From: Streptomyces toyocaensis | GTDB taxonomy: Bacteria > Actinomycetota > Actinomycetes > Streptomycetales > Streptomycetaceae | Assembly (NCBI RefSeq): GCF_000725125.1 | Contig: NZ_JFCB01000013.1 | Location: forward strand, 105,619 to 169,618 | DNA: 64,000 bases | Direction of reading: 5' to 3' | Shown: piece by piece, positions 44,425 through 55,700 of the stretch | Numbering within the stretch: the first letter of the stretch is position 1 | How the letters are laid out: every line of letters starts with the position of its first letter | The notes under the pieces: generated by a model | What the model was told of the DNA's origin: nothing | Seen by the model: the letters and a program-made list of their open reading frames with translations, nothing else | Database searches by the model: none | Translations under genes and position numbers: made by a program

Positions 44425-45294
44425 ATGAAAGCCACGGCTGCAGCCCCGCCCGACGGCGACTCCCCAGTCCGTGCGGACCGCCCGCTCACCTATGAGCACT
44501 ACCTGCGCGTTCCCGAACTGCTGCGACTGCAGCAGCCGCTCAGTGACGAGCCGGACGAGATCCACTTCATCATCGTCCATCAGGCGATGGAGTTGTGGTT
44601 CAAGCTGCTCGCCGACGATCTGCGTGCGCTGGTGCGACTGCTGGACGAAGGGTCCCCGACCGAGTGCTGCACACGACTGCGGCGGGTCAACGACACCATG
44701 GGCATCCTGCTGACCCAACTGCGCAGCCTGCGCGCCCTCCCGCCCGAGGGCTTCCACGCCTTCCGCGGCCGGCTGGTCGGCGCGAGCGGCCTGCAATCGG
44801 TGCAGTTCCGCGAGCTGGAGGTGCTTTCCGGCCTGCGAGACGACAACTATCTGCGGACGGTCCGTGCCACGGGCGGCACGCTGCCCGCCCCGGTCGCCGA
44901 CTCGCTGCGTCGGCGCAGCGTGGCCGACGCGCACCGGGACGCGGCTTACCGGGACGGACTGACCTGTTGGACGGAGCTGTACCTCCCGCAGCGCGCCGGG
45001 AGTGCTCTGTATCTGCTGAGCGAGCTGCTCCTTGACTACGACGAGTTGTGGCTGCGCTGGCGTACCGAGCACGTCGCCCTGGTGCGCCGCATGATCGGCG
45101 GGGGCACCCGCGGCACCGGCGGGTCCGATGTCTCCCATCTCGAACGAACGTTCTCCCATCGCTTCTTCCCCTACCTGTGGGAGGCGCGCGATCACCTGCC
45201 CGGCGCGGTGGAGAGCGCCCGCCCGGCGGGTCACCCGTCGGGGACCTCCGCCGGGGGATGCCCGGCGCTTCACGAAGGAGGAAACAGCGCATGA
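44425..45294 (+). CDS. Tryptophan 2,3-dioxygenase
   Basis: A 289-residue heme dioxygenase with TYEHYLRVPELL, HFIIVHQAMELWFK, SVQFRELEVLSG and the C-terminal GGTRGTGGS plus RFFPYLWEAR motifs of the TDO family. I start at ATG 44425; the frame is open much further upstream, but that part is low complexity. It opens the indole ring of Trp to N-formylkynurenine. Its stop overlaps the halogenase start (ATGA), so the two are made together, strongly suggesting that chlorinated Trp is the substrate, as in chlorokynurenine biosynthesis of taromycin. No formamidase or kynureninase gene is seen in the window. Confidence 0.9.
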   Translation: MKATAAAPPDGDSPVRADRPLTYEHYLRVPELLRLQQPLSDEPDEIHFIIVHQAMELWFKLLADDLRALVRLLDEGSPTECCTRLRRVNDTMGILLTQLRSLRALPPEGFHAFRGRLVGASGLQSVQFRELEVLSGLRDDNYLRTVRATGGTLPAPVADSLRRRSVADAHRDAAYRDGLTCWTELYLPQRAGSALYLLSELLLDYDELWLRWRTEHVALVRRMIGGGTRGTGGSDVSHLERTFSHRFFPYLWEARDHLPGAVESARPAGHPSGTSAGGCPALHEGGNSA

Positions 45295-46841
45295 TCGGCC
45301 ATGTGGTGATCGTCGGAGGCGGAACGGCGGGATGGATGGCCGCCACCTATCTCAAGGCGACGTTCCAGGACAGGCTGGATGTCACGCTCGTCGAGTCGGC
45401 GAACGTGGCCACGATCGGTGTCGGCGAGGCGACCTTCAGTACCGTGCGGCACTTCTTCGACTACCTCGGCCTGGCCGAGGAGGAGTGGATGCCGTCGTGC
45501 AATGCCACGTACAAGCTCGCCATCCGCTTCGAGAACTGGCGAGGGCGGGGTGAGTACTTCTACCACCCCTTCGAGCGGCTTCGCACGGCCGACGGCTTCA
45601 CCTTGGCCGACTGGTGGCTGAAGCTCGGACCGCACGACAGGCGTCTCGACGAGGCGTGCTACGTGCTCCCGGCGCTGTGCGATGCCAAGCGCGCGCCGAA
45701 GCGGCTGGACGGGACACTGTTCCACAACTCCCTGCACGACGGCGGCGACCGTCCGCGGCGCACCACGATGTTCCAGCAGGACACCCAGTTCCCCTACGCC
45801 TACCACTTCGACGCCGCGCTGCTCGCCGAGTTCCTCGCCGGCCACGGCACCCGCCAGGGCGTGCGACGCGTCCTGGACGACGTGGTGGATGTGCGCCGCG
45901 ACGAGCGGGGTGGGATCTCCGAGATCGTCACCCGGGAACACGGCCCTCTGGCCGGTGACCTGTTCGTCGACTGCACGGGGTTCCGCGGGCTGCTGATCAA
46001 CAAGACGCTGGAGGAACCCTTCGAGTCGTACGAGAACGTGTTGCCCAACGACCGGGCGGTGGCACTGCGCGTGCCCGTCGACACCGAGCCGGACGGCCTG
46101 GCGCCGTACACCACCGCCAGCGCCCGGGACGCCGGGTGGATCTGGACCATTCCGCTGTTCGGGCGCATCGGCACGGGATACGTCTACTCGTCGCAGTTCT
46201 GTACGCCCGAGGAGGCGGAGGCGGAGCTGCGGTCGTTCGTCGGCCCGCAAGCGGCGGACGCGGAGGCCAACCACATTCGTATGCGCATCGGCCGCAATCG
46301 GCGTTCCTGGGTGCACAACTGCGTGGCGATCGGCCTGTCCAGCGGGTTCGTCGAGCCGCTGGAGTCGACCGGCATCTTCTTCATCCAGCACGGCATCGAG
46401 CAGTTGGTGCGGCACTGGCCGGACCAGGGGCACGACCAGGTCCTCGCGCAGGGCTACAACGAGAGCGTCGCACGCTGCCTCGACGGCGTACGGGAGTTCC
46501 TGGTGCTGCACTACAAGGCGGCCGCCCGCAGCGACACGCCGTACTGGAAGGCCGCCGACGAGCGGGAGCTGCCCGAGGGCCTGGCCGAGCGGCTGCGGTT
46601 GTGGGAGGCGAGACTGCCGTCCGGCAGCAGCGTGTACCCGTACTACCACGGCTTCGAGTCCTACTCCTACAACGTGATGCTCACGGGGCTGGGCCGTGCG
46701 CCGCAACGCTCCCACCCGGCGCTCGACCTGCTGGACCCGACGGCGGCCCGGGACCAGTTCGCGGACGTCCGCAGGCAGGCCGAACGGTTGGCTGGGGAGC
46801 TGCCCAGCCAGTACGAGTACCTGGCGCAGCTGCACGGGTGA
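45291..46841 (+). CDS. Flavin-dependent tryptophan halogenase
   Basis: A 516-residue FADH2-dependent halogenase. The N-terminal GGGTAGW binds FAD, Lys75 (NATYKLAIRF) is the lysine that carries chlorine, WIWTIP (283-288) is the halogenase hallmark, and Glu358 (PLESTG) matches the second catalytic residue. Free Trp is the usual substrate of this branch. The position chlorinated (5, 6 or 7) cannot be decided by eye. It is coupled to the dioxygenase gene and faces a flavin reductase gene across a shared terminator. Confidence 0.93.
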   Translation: MIGHVVIVGGGTAGWMAATYLKATFQDRLDVTLVESANVATIGVGEATFSTVRHFFDYLGLAEEEWMPSCNATYKLAIRFENWRGRGEYFYHPFERLRTADGFTLADWWLKLGPHDRRLDEACYVLPALCDAKRAPKRLDGTLFHNSLHDGGDRPRRTTMFQQDTQFPYAYHFDAALLAEFLAGHGTRQGVRRVLDDVVDVRRDERGGISEIVTREHGPLAGDLFVDCTGFRGLLINKTLEEPFESYENVLPNDRAVALRVPVDTEPDGLAPYTTASARDAGWIWTIPLFGRIGTGYVYSSQFCTPEEAEAELRSFVGPQAADAEANHIRMRIGRNRRSWVHNCVAIGLSSGFVEPLESTGIFFIQHGIEQLVRHWPDQGHDQVLAQGYNESVARCLDGVREFLVLHYKAAARSDTPYWKAADERELPEGLAERLRLWEARLPSGSSVYPYYHGFESYSYNVMLTGLGRAPQRSHPALDLLDPTAARDQFADVRRQAERLAGELPSQYEYLAQLHG

Positions 46842-46860
46842 CCGGCCGGTCACCTCCACG

Positions 46861-46897
46861 CCGTCGGCGCCGGACCTCCGAGGTCCGGCGCCGACGG
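46861..46897. terminator. Bidirectional terminator after the halogenase
   Basis: A perfect 17-bp stem (CCGTCGGCGCCGGACCT / AGGTCCGGCGCCGACGG) with a 3-nt loop, followed on the plus strand by TTCTTG. It lies between the convergent halogenase and flavin reductase genes. Confidence 0.85.
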
Positions 46898-46935
46898 TTC
46901 TTGTGTGGTGACGCCCACCGGGCGCCCGTGCCGTC

Positions 46936-47496
46936 CTACCCCGAGGGCCAGGTCGCGTAGCGCCGTCGGCCGTAGAGCAGCGGGCGGGGGGCTTCCGCGG
47001 TGACCACGTGCTCGACGGCGCCCAGGACGACGGTGTGATCACCGCTCGGAACCGTGCGCAGGACCCGGCACACGGCCGTCGCGTGGGCGTCGGACGAGAG
47101 CCGGGGCAGTCCGTGCGGTTCGACGAGCTCCCATTCGACATCGCTGAACCGGTCCGGTCCCGGGGTGCTGAACCCTGCCGCCGCCCGGCGTCCGGCGGTG
47201 TGCAGCAGGTTCACCGCGAAGGCGCCCCGCGACACGGCCGCCCGCAGCGTGCCGCTCCGGTTCTCCAGGCACACCAGCAGGCTGGGCGGTTGCAGTCCCA
47301 CGCTGCACAGGGAGGTGCAGGTCATGCCGCGGGGCGCTCCCTCTTCGTCGACCGTGGTGACCACGGCGACGCCACTGGGAAAGCCGCTCATGAGTTCCCG
47401 GAACGTGCGGGCATCGACCTCCCGCGGGCGGGAGCCGGGGTCTGCCGCCCTCTCGGCGGGTCCCGGTCGGGTGCTCCACTGCATCAGACGGCCCAT
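46936..47496 (-). CDS. Flavin reductase (FMN/FAD-binding split-barrel)
   Basis: A 186-residue flavin reductase domain protein: FRELMSGFPSGVAVVTT, GMTCTSLCSVGLQPPSLLV, and AVNLLHTAGR. It supplies reduced FAD to two-component flavin enzymes, here evidently the Trp halogenase. Starts at 47496 and 47484 are both possible; neither has an ideally spaced ribosome site. Confidence 0.88.
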   Translation of the reverse strand: MGRLMQWSTRPGPAERAADPGSRPREVDARTFRELMSGFPSGVAVVTTVDEEGAPRGMTCTSLCSVGLQPPSLLVCLENRSGTLRAAVSRGAFAVNLLHTAGRRAAAGFSTPGPDRFSDVEWELVEPHGLPRLSSDAHATAVCRVLRTVPSGDHTVVLGAVEHVVTAEAPRPLLYGRRRYATWPSG

Positions 47497-47635
47497 CCTT
47501 CACTCGACGACGGGGGAGGCCGGTGGCCGCCGTCCACGCTAGGAAGGGAGAGCTCCCGGCCGCGATCCCCGGCCGGGCGTGAGACCGGGGGGCCCGTTCG
47601 GGGTGGCCGGTCGGGGTCCGTGGTCACCTCGCGCA

Positions 47636-48355
47636 TCACAGCACGGCGGAGGGTGCCGGGGCCGGGATCAGCCCTTCCTTGACGGCGATCACCGCGGCCA
47701 CCGTCCGGTTGGGGCAGTTGAGCTTCGCCAGGACGTTGGAGACGTGCCGCTTGGCGCCGTTCTCCGAGATGCCGAGCCGGTGCGCGATCTGCTTGTTGCT
47801 CATGCCGTGCACCAGCAGGGTCAGGGCCGCTTCCTCGCGGGGGGTGAGCTGGGGGCCGCGGTCCCGGCGTCCACCGGACTTGACCTCCGACATCAGTTCG
47901 CGCACCAGGCTCGGGGGTATCGGCATCTCGCCGCACGCCACGGCCCGAACCGCGTGGGTGAGCGACTCCTCGGTGAGGCCGCTCTCCAGCAGGAAGCCGT
48001 CCACGTTCAGCCGGCTGGCGCGCTGTACGCAATCGCGGACGGCGTTCGGAAGCATCAGCAGGACTTTCGCGCCGACGCGGCGGACGGCGTCCAGCGCTTC
48101 CTGCAGCGGACCGGCCTCGAAAGACGCCGGCAGGACGACGATGTCGGGCTGACATCGCGTCAGAGACTCACGCACGGAATGGGGATCGTCGAGCACCTGG
48201 ACCGATCCGACGGCGGGCAGGGAGTGCAACAACGTCTTGAGGCCGCAGCGGATGACGGCGTCCTCGTGAAAGACCGCCACATTCATGGTGCGCGTGGCGG
48301 GCTGGTGGTCCCTCAGGTTGATGACGTCGTGATGGTGGATTGCGTGTTCGCTCAC
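47636..48355 (-). CDS. LuxR/NarL-type regulator with atypical receiver domain
   Basis: A 239-residue protein. The receiver-like domain (about 18-130) is followed by a LuxR HTH (LTPREEAALTLLVHGMSNKQ). The phospho-acceptor position is Pro in PDIVVLPASF instead of Asp, and the switch Lys position reads LLESG, so phosphorylation as in NarL is unlikely. I start at GTG 48355 after GAGGAGGA. It is probably the pathway-specific activator of the halogenase/NRPS cluster, perhaps responding to a small ligand. Confidence 0.85.
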   Translation of the reverse strand: MSEHAIHHHDVINLRDHQPATRTMNVAVFHEDAVIRCGLKTLLHSLPAVGSVQVLDDPHSVRESLTRCQPDIVVLPASFEAGPLQEALDAVRRVGAKVLLMLPNAVRDCVQRASRLNVDGFLLESGLTEESLTHAVRAVACGEMPIPPSLVRELMSEVKSGGRRDRGPQLTPREEAALTLLVHGMSNKQIAHRLGISENGAKRHVSNVLAKLNCPNRTVAAVIAVKEGLIPAPAPSAVL

Positions 48356-48597
48356 CGACCATCCTCCTCGTGGTTGTTTGCTCAATGGGGGGAAAGGCGC
48401 GCAGGGGGGACCGTGCTGCACCCATCGGCACGAGTGACCAGTGGCCGACCGTCATCGCGGATGGTCTCAGCGTCCTGCGCAACCATGTTGCACGGACGTT
48501 ACAATGAAGCGAGTTGCATCGGAAGATGAAACGGAAGGGCTGTCGTGGCCGCCCGGTGAAACAAGCAGGCTTGGCTAAACCTGAAAGACCGAACGCG

Positions 48598-49475
48598 TTA
48601 CAAAGGCCCCTGGTGGAGGGCGCCTTGTTCTCCTTGGCTGACTTCAAACCTCGCCTGAATCGGCCAGAACTGCCAGACCAGAAGGGTCTTGATCAGTGCC
48701 GACGTCGGCGCCAGGCCCGTGCCGGGCATTGGAAAGCGCACCGCCACCGCGAGCACCACGTCGGCCACCGCCATGACGGGCGAGAACCAGGGGCCGGTGA
48801 ACAGTACGATCCGGGCACCCGCGGTCTTGGCCTCCTGGGCGATGCGCGCCATGCGCTCCTCGTAGGGCCGGTGATCGATCAGCACCAGGACGTCTGGGCG
48901 CCGTAGGTCCCGGGTGAGCGCGTTCGGATGAACCGGGTGGCCGGGCAGCATGTGCACCTCGTCCCGCAGCCGCATGAGACGCAACGCCAGATGGCGCGCG
49001 GCGACCCCGGTGAAGCGGCCGCCGTCCAGGAACACCCGGTGCTTGGTCCGGCAGCGCAGGCGCACCGCCGCCTCCAGCTTCGTGAACGGCAACGACGTCA
49101 GAGTCTCCCGGGTGCTCTCCGCCAGGGGCGCCGCCGCACGGGCCATGCCGGCGTGGGGCGGTTGGCGGCGGGCGTCCGGAGCGCTGCAGACCACGCGCGG
49201 CGGGACGGACGCCGTCCGCCACCGCGCCGGGCGCCCTCAAAGGTCTCGGCCCGCAGCGCGTCGCGCAGCTCGATCCATCCGGCGAAGCCGCACCGGAGGG
49301 CGAAGCGGACCACGGTGGGTGCGCTCACCCCGGCCCGCCGCGCGAGCAAGGAGACGGTGTCCGTGCCGGTCGCGGGGCCCTCCAGCAGCAGCCGCGCGAT
49401 CCGCCGCTCGCTGCGGCTGAAACGACTCATGTCGCTGCGCAGCCGCCTCCGCACCCCCTGCAGCCCCGCGTGCAC
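48598..49475 (-). pseudogene. RpiR-type regulator with one frameshift
   Basis: The GTG at 49475, with AGGGGGC upstream, starts a typical RpiR N-terminus (SRFSRSERRIARLLLEGP, RRAGVSAPTVVRFALRCGF). After about residue 85 the protein continues in another frame as the SIS domain (HRVFLDGGRFTGVAARHL, DVLVLIDHRPYEERM, GARIVLFTG) to the stop at 48598. The total length of 878 nt is one short of a multiple of three, consistent with a single 1-nt loss near 49200-49240. Whole-length repair would give about 292 residues, normal for the family. Confidence 0.75.
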
Positions 49476-49753
49476 CCCGGTAGCCCCCTAGCAGGCAACC
49501 GTACTTCACCGTCCGTGCCCCGTCCGGCCTCAACTGGCTGAGGGCGCGTTCCGTCGACGTGGGCGCCCCATCCGGCACGGCGGCAGTACCCGATCCGGTA
49601 CCTCGTCCGGCACACCCGTCGGGCAGGGCCCCCACGGCCCCGGTCGGGTGGACCGGACGAGCCTGGGAGCAAGCGGCGCCTGCTGCAACCGTGAACCACC
49701 GGTACCGCGTGCCGACGGCGACCTCGGCGCGCACCGCTGCGAGGGGAACTGAC
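49476..49753. promoter_or_regulatory. NRPS upstream region
   Basis: A 278-bp gap between the divergent RpiR gene and the first NRPS gene; it must hold the NRPS operon promoter. It contains short direct repeats of a CCCCGTCCGG / CCCATCCGG type, which I cannot interpret. Confidence 0.4.
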
Positions 49754-52700
49754 ATGACTCACACCGTGCGACGCCGATCGGTCAGGAACGCGCCGCTGCC
49801 GCCCGACGTGCTGCGCTCCCTGGGCGAGCGGGACGCCGACCGCGAGGTACTGCGCATGGTACGGCCGGCCCAGGAGCAGCATGCCGCCGACCGGACGGCC
49901 GCCGTGACCCGTGGAGCGCTGATGGCACGGTCGTACGCCGTGGCCGCCGCGCTCGCCGACCGCGTCGAACCCGGCGACCGGGTGCTGGTGCTGCTCGACG
50001 GAGGCCCGGACCTGTTCGCCGCCTGTCTGGCCGCCTGGCACCTCGGCGCCGCCGCCGTCCCCGTCCCGCCGGCCGCCGGAACCGACCCGGACCGGGTCCT
50101 GCGGCTCGCGGAGATCGCCGTCGACGCGGAGGTTTGCGCCGTCGTCACCACCCGGCCGGTGAGCGAGGCCTGCCGGTCCCTGTGGCAGCGCCGGACAACC
50201 GCGCCCCTGGCATGGCGGTGCGTCGACGATGTGCCGGAGTCGGCGCCGCCCCCGCCGACCTCCGCCCTGCGCCCGACGGACACGGCGCTGCTGCTGTACA
50301 CCTCCGGGTCCACCTCGCGCCCCAAGGGCGTGGTGGTCCCGCACGAGCGGCTGAGGGCCACACTGGAACTGCAACGGGAACGCACCGCGCTGCCCGACGG
50401 CGGCCACGTCGTCAACTGGCTCCCCGCCCACCACGCACTCGGCTTCGGAAGCGCCCTGCTCGCCGCTTACGTCGGCGGCTGCGCCACCCTGATCCAGCCT
50501 GGCGACTTCGTCGACGACCCGCTGCGCTGGCTGCGCGCCATCACCGCCGCCGACGCGCCCGTGCTCAGCGGCGGCGCCCCCTTCGGCTACGAACGCTGCG
50601 TCGCCGCCGCCGACGAGGCGGACTGCGCAGGCCTTGACCTGTCCCGGTGGCAGACCGCCCTCATCGGCGCCGAACGGATCCGGTCGCGCACCCTCACCGA
50701 GTTCACCGACACCTTCACCCCGTACGGGTTCCGCCCCGAAGCCTGGTTCCCCGCCTACGGCCTGACCGAGACCATGCTGATCGTCACCGGCCACCGGAGC
50801 AGCGAACCCCCCGTCAGTATCGACGTCGACGCGGCAGCCCTGGAGCGGGGCAGCGTCGAACCGGCCCGCGAGGACACTGCCCGCGCCCAGACGCTGGTGG
50901 GCTGCGGTTCCCCCGGCCCCGGAGCCGAACTGCTCATCGTCACCCCGGAGACCCGCCGGCCGTGCCCCGCCGGACGGGTGGGCGAGCTGTGGATCACCGG
51001 ACCGGTCGTCATGGACGGCTACTGGCGCCGGACGGAGGAGACCGCCGCCACCTTCCACGGCATGCTCACCGACGGCGGACGGCGCTACCTGCGTACCGGC
51101 GACCTGGGCTTCCTGCACGAGGGTGAACTCGTCGTGTGCGGGCGCTTGAAGGAACTCGTCATCATCCGGGGCCGCAATCTCCATCCGCAGGACATCGAAC
51201 TGTCCTGTCGGCAGGCGGAACACCGGCTGACCGGCCTGGCCGCTGCGGCCTTCTCCGTCGAGGAGGAGGAGCAGGAGCGCCTCGTGGTGGTGCAGGGCAT
51301 CGACGACGCCACCGCCGAGGCCGTCGGCGACCTCACGGCCCTGGCGAACGACCTGGCCCGGGCCGTCACCGCCGGGCACGACGTGGAGGTGCACGACCTC
51401 GTCCTGGTGCCCGCCCACCTCATCCCGAAGACGGCCAGTGGCAAGGTACGGCGAGCCGCCTGCCGCACGGCCTACCTCAACGGCGAGCTCTCCGTACGCG
51501 CCCGGGCAGACGCCACCCCGGTACCGGACCCGGACCACTCCGGTACCCCCGGCCACTCCGCCCTCCCGGCCCTCGCCGACGCGCTGGACGAGGCACCAGG
51601 CGACGCCCGCCACGACGTACTCGTGGACCGGCTTCGCCTGCTCCTGGCCGGCATCCTGAACCGGACCCCGGACGACACCGAGGCCGACCGAACCCTGCTG
51701 CACCTCGGCATGGACTCCCTGCGCACCATGGAGCTGCGGGCCCTGCTCCACCGCGAACTGGGCGTGCTGCTGCCCCTGTCCCTGCTCGGCGGCAGCACCC
51801 TCCCGGCCCTCGTGGACGCCCTGCTGCAACGACTCCCCACCCGCACCGACAAGCCGTCCGCACCGGCCACCGCACCGGTCACCGCCGCGCCCCAGGACCG
51901 CTACCAGCCCTTCCCGCTGACCGACCTGCAGCAGGCGTACCTGGCCGGCCGCGACCCGGAGTTCCCGCTCGGCGGCGTCGCCACCCACTTTTACGCCGAG
52001 TTCGACGCCGTCGGACTCGACACCTCCCGGCTGGGGGACGCCCTGGACCGCCTGGTGGTCCGGCACGACATGCTGCGCGCGGTGTTCGGCGCCGACGGCA
52101 GCCAGCGCGTCCTGCCGCCCGAAATGGTGGCCGCCGGCCACCTCACCGAGTACGACCTGCGGGGCAGGCCCGTCGAGGAGGTGAGCCGACGCCTGGACAC
52201 CGTACGGGAGGAGATGTCCCACGACGTCCTGCCGACCGGCCGGGCGCCCCTCATGGACATCAGGGCCACCGTCCTGGACGGGGACCGCTGCCGGGTGCAC
52301 GTGGGACTGGACCTGCTCGTCTTCGACGTCTGGAGCCTGCGGCTGTTCTTCCGCGAGTGGCAGTGTCTGTACGAGGGCCGCGACGAGGCCCTGCCACCAC
52401 TGGGCCTGACCTTCCGCGACTACGTCCTCGCCACGCGACAGGACTCCGGCGGCGCGGCCCTGGAGGCGGCACGGGCCTATTGGAGCGAGCGCCTCGACAC
52501 CCTGCCCGCGGGTCCGGAACTGCCCCTGGCCGTAGCCGTCGAACCACGCGCCGGCCATCGGTTCCGGCGTCTGCGGCACCGGCTCGACACGGACACCTGG
52601 GATGAACTGCGCCGCCGCGCCGCCACCCGGGGCCTGACGCCCGCCGCGGTGCTGCTTGCCGTCTACGCGACGGTGCTGGGCCGCTGGTCCCGCAGCCGGC

Positions 52701-55700
52701 GGTTCACCCTGAACCTCCCCACCTTCAACCGCCACCGCGTCCACCCCGAAGTGGACACGATCATCGGTGACTTCACCTCGGTGACCCTTCTGGAGGTCGA
52801 CCTCGGCGAGGCGGACAAGGGCATCGGCCGGCTGGCCACCGAGATCCAGCTGCGCTTGTGGTCCGACCTCGAGCACCGCGCCTACAGCGGGGTGCGGGTC
52901 CTGCGCGACCTGGCCCGGCGCCGCCCCTCGGCGGGCGGCCTGTTCTCGCCGGTCGTGTTCGCCGGCGCCCGCGGCCAGGTCCCGGGCGGTGACCCCGACC
53001 TGCCCGTGGACTGGCTCGGTGAGTGGGCCTTCGGCATCTCGCAGACGCCCCAGGTGCTGTTGGACCACCAGGTCTGGGAGGAAGCCGACGGACTGTCGTT
53101 CAACTGGGACCACGTCGAGGACCTGTTCCCGGCGGGCCTGGTGGACGAGATGTTCGCCGCGTACTGCCGGGTGCTGGAAGGGCTCGTCTTCGACGAGGAG
53201 TTGTGGGAGTCGGGACCCGGCGAGCTGCGGCCGGTGAAGCAGCGCGCCCTGGCCGCGGGCGCGAACGACACCGCGGGTGCGGTTCCGGAGGGGTTGCTGC
53301 ATACGGGGTTGCTGGAGCGTGCGGTGGAGTGGCCGGGGAAGGTGGCGGTGGTCGCGGCTGACGGGACGCTGACGTATGGGGAGTTGAGGCTGTGGGCCGC
53401 GGCGGTGGCGCGGCGGCTGCTGGCGCGGGGTGTGACGCCGGGCGAGCTGGTGGCGGTGTCGGTCGGCAAGAGCCGTGAGCAGATCGTCGCGGTGCTGGGT
53501 GTGCTGATGGCGGGCGGTGCGTATCTGCCCGTCGACCCGGAACTGCCCAGTGAGCGGCGGCACTCCCTGATGAAGCGTTCTGGTTGTGGTGTCGTGCTCA
53601 CCTCGGGCCGTGAGGTCCCCCTCGACTGGCCGGACGGGATCACCGAGGAGTTGGTGGATCTCAGCGGGCCGGTCGTCGAGGGGCCGGTGCCGGGGGTGGC
53701 GGGTGACGGGGGTGGTCTGGCGTATGTGATCTATACGTCGGGTTCGACGGGGGTGCCGAAGGGTGTGGCGGTGTCGCACCGGGCGGCGTTGAACACGTGT
53801 GTGGAGGTCTGTGAGCGGTTCGGGGTGGGTTCGTCGGACGTGGTGCTGGGGTTGTCGTCGCTGAGCTTCGACCTGTCGGTGTTCGACGTGTTCGGTGTGC
53901 TGGGGGCGGGTGGGACGTTGGTGTTGCCGCGTGCGGGGTCGGGGCGTGACCCGGGGCACTGGCAGGAGCTGGTGACGGAGCACGGGGTGACGGTGTGGAA
54001 CTCGGTGCCCGCGCTGATGGGCATGTTCATCGAGCACACCGGTGACACTGGGGAACTCCCGCTGAAGCTGGTGTTGTTGTCGGGGGACTGGATCCCGGTG
54101 GAGTTGCCGGACCGGGTCCGGGCGGCGGCGCCGGGCGCGCAGGTCGTGAGCCTGGGCGGGGCGACCGAGGCGGGTATCTGGTCGATCGCTTATCCCGTCG
54201 GTGAGGTGGACCCGCGGTGGGAGTCGATTCCGTATGGGCGGCCGTTGCGTAATCAGCGGTTCCACGTGCTCGACGCGCAGTGGCGTGAGTGCCCGGTGTG
54301 GGTGGCGGGGGAGCTGTTCATCGCCGGGGCGGGTCTGGCCGATGGGTACTGGCGGGATCCGGAGCGCACGGCGGCGTCGTTCGTGACGCATCCGGTGACG
54401 GAGGAGCGGTTGTACCGGACCGGGGATGTGGGGCGGTGGCTGCCGTCGGGGGACATCGAGTTCCTGGGCCGGGAGGACTTCCAGGTCAAGGTCGGCGGGT
54501 TCCGTATCGAGCTCGGGGAGATCGAGGCCGCGCTGGCCGGGTGCGAGGGAGTGCGCGCCGCTGTCGCCGCCGCACCCGGCGCTCGTCACCATCGCCGCCT
54601 CGTCGGCTACGTCGTGGCCGAAGAGTCCGCCGACGAGACGGAGTTGCTGGAACGGGTCCGGGCGCACGCCGGACAGCACCTGCCCTCCTACATGGTGCCC
54701 CCGGTCCTGAAGGTCATCGACGAGATACCACTGTCCGCCAACGGCAAAGTCGACCGCACCGCCCTCCCCGCCCCCACGGCCGCCGCTCCCGCGCCGCAGG
54801 CCGCCCGCGCAGACTCCCTCGGTCCCACCGCCGTCGCGCTGAGCGAACTGGCCGCGGAGATCATCGGCATCGACGGGATCGACCCGCATGCCGACTTCTT
54901 CACCCTCGGCGGCGACTCGATCATGGGTGTCCAGATGGTCTCCCGCGCCGGTGCGCAGGGCATGGACATCACGGCCGCGGACCTCTTCCGGCACCGCACG
55001 ATCGCCGAGCTGGCCGCCGTCGTCGACGAGCGGGCGGCCGGAGTGGAGGCCGGGGACGACGAGACGCTGCCGCTCACGCCCTACCAACGGCACCTGTTCG
55101 AACTGGCGGCCCCGGAGACGCCCACGGCGGCCCACCGGTTCACCATCGCGGTCGCCGCCGACTTCGCACCCGAGCGGGCCGAGGAACTGCTCACGCTGTT
55201 GCGGCGTCGGCACCCGGGGCTGCGCATGCGGTTCGTGCATGGCCCGCAGGGATGGCACCAGACCGAACAGGGCCGGGCCGAGGACACCGCCGACCCGGCG
55301 ACGTACGTACCGCTGATCGATCTGTCCGCCCTCCCGGAGGAGCGGCGGGAGACGGCCGTGGAGCAGATGGCCGACGACATGCGGGACGAGCTGGACCCGT
55401 CGATCGGGCTCACGGTCAAGGCGGCCCTGTTCGACCTCGGCCCGGACGACCGCCGGCTCGTCTGGCTCTGTCACGCGCTGGTCACCGACCTGCGCAGCGT
55501 CCAACTGCTGCTGAGCGACTTCTCCGCAGGCGCCGAGCTGATCCGCGACGGCCGCCCGGCCGACCTGCTCCCGCCGACACGCCCGTTCCCCAGGTGGGCC
55601 CGCGAGGCCGCCGCCCACACGCAGGACGCTCCCGCCGCGAGCGAGGAACCCCTGCTCGCCCCGGCGTCCTCCGGTGAGCGGGTCCACCGGTTCAGCATCG

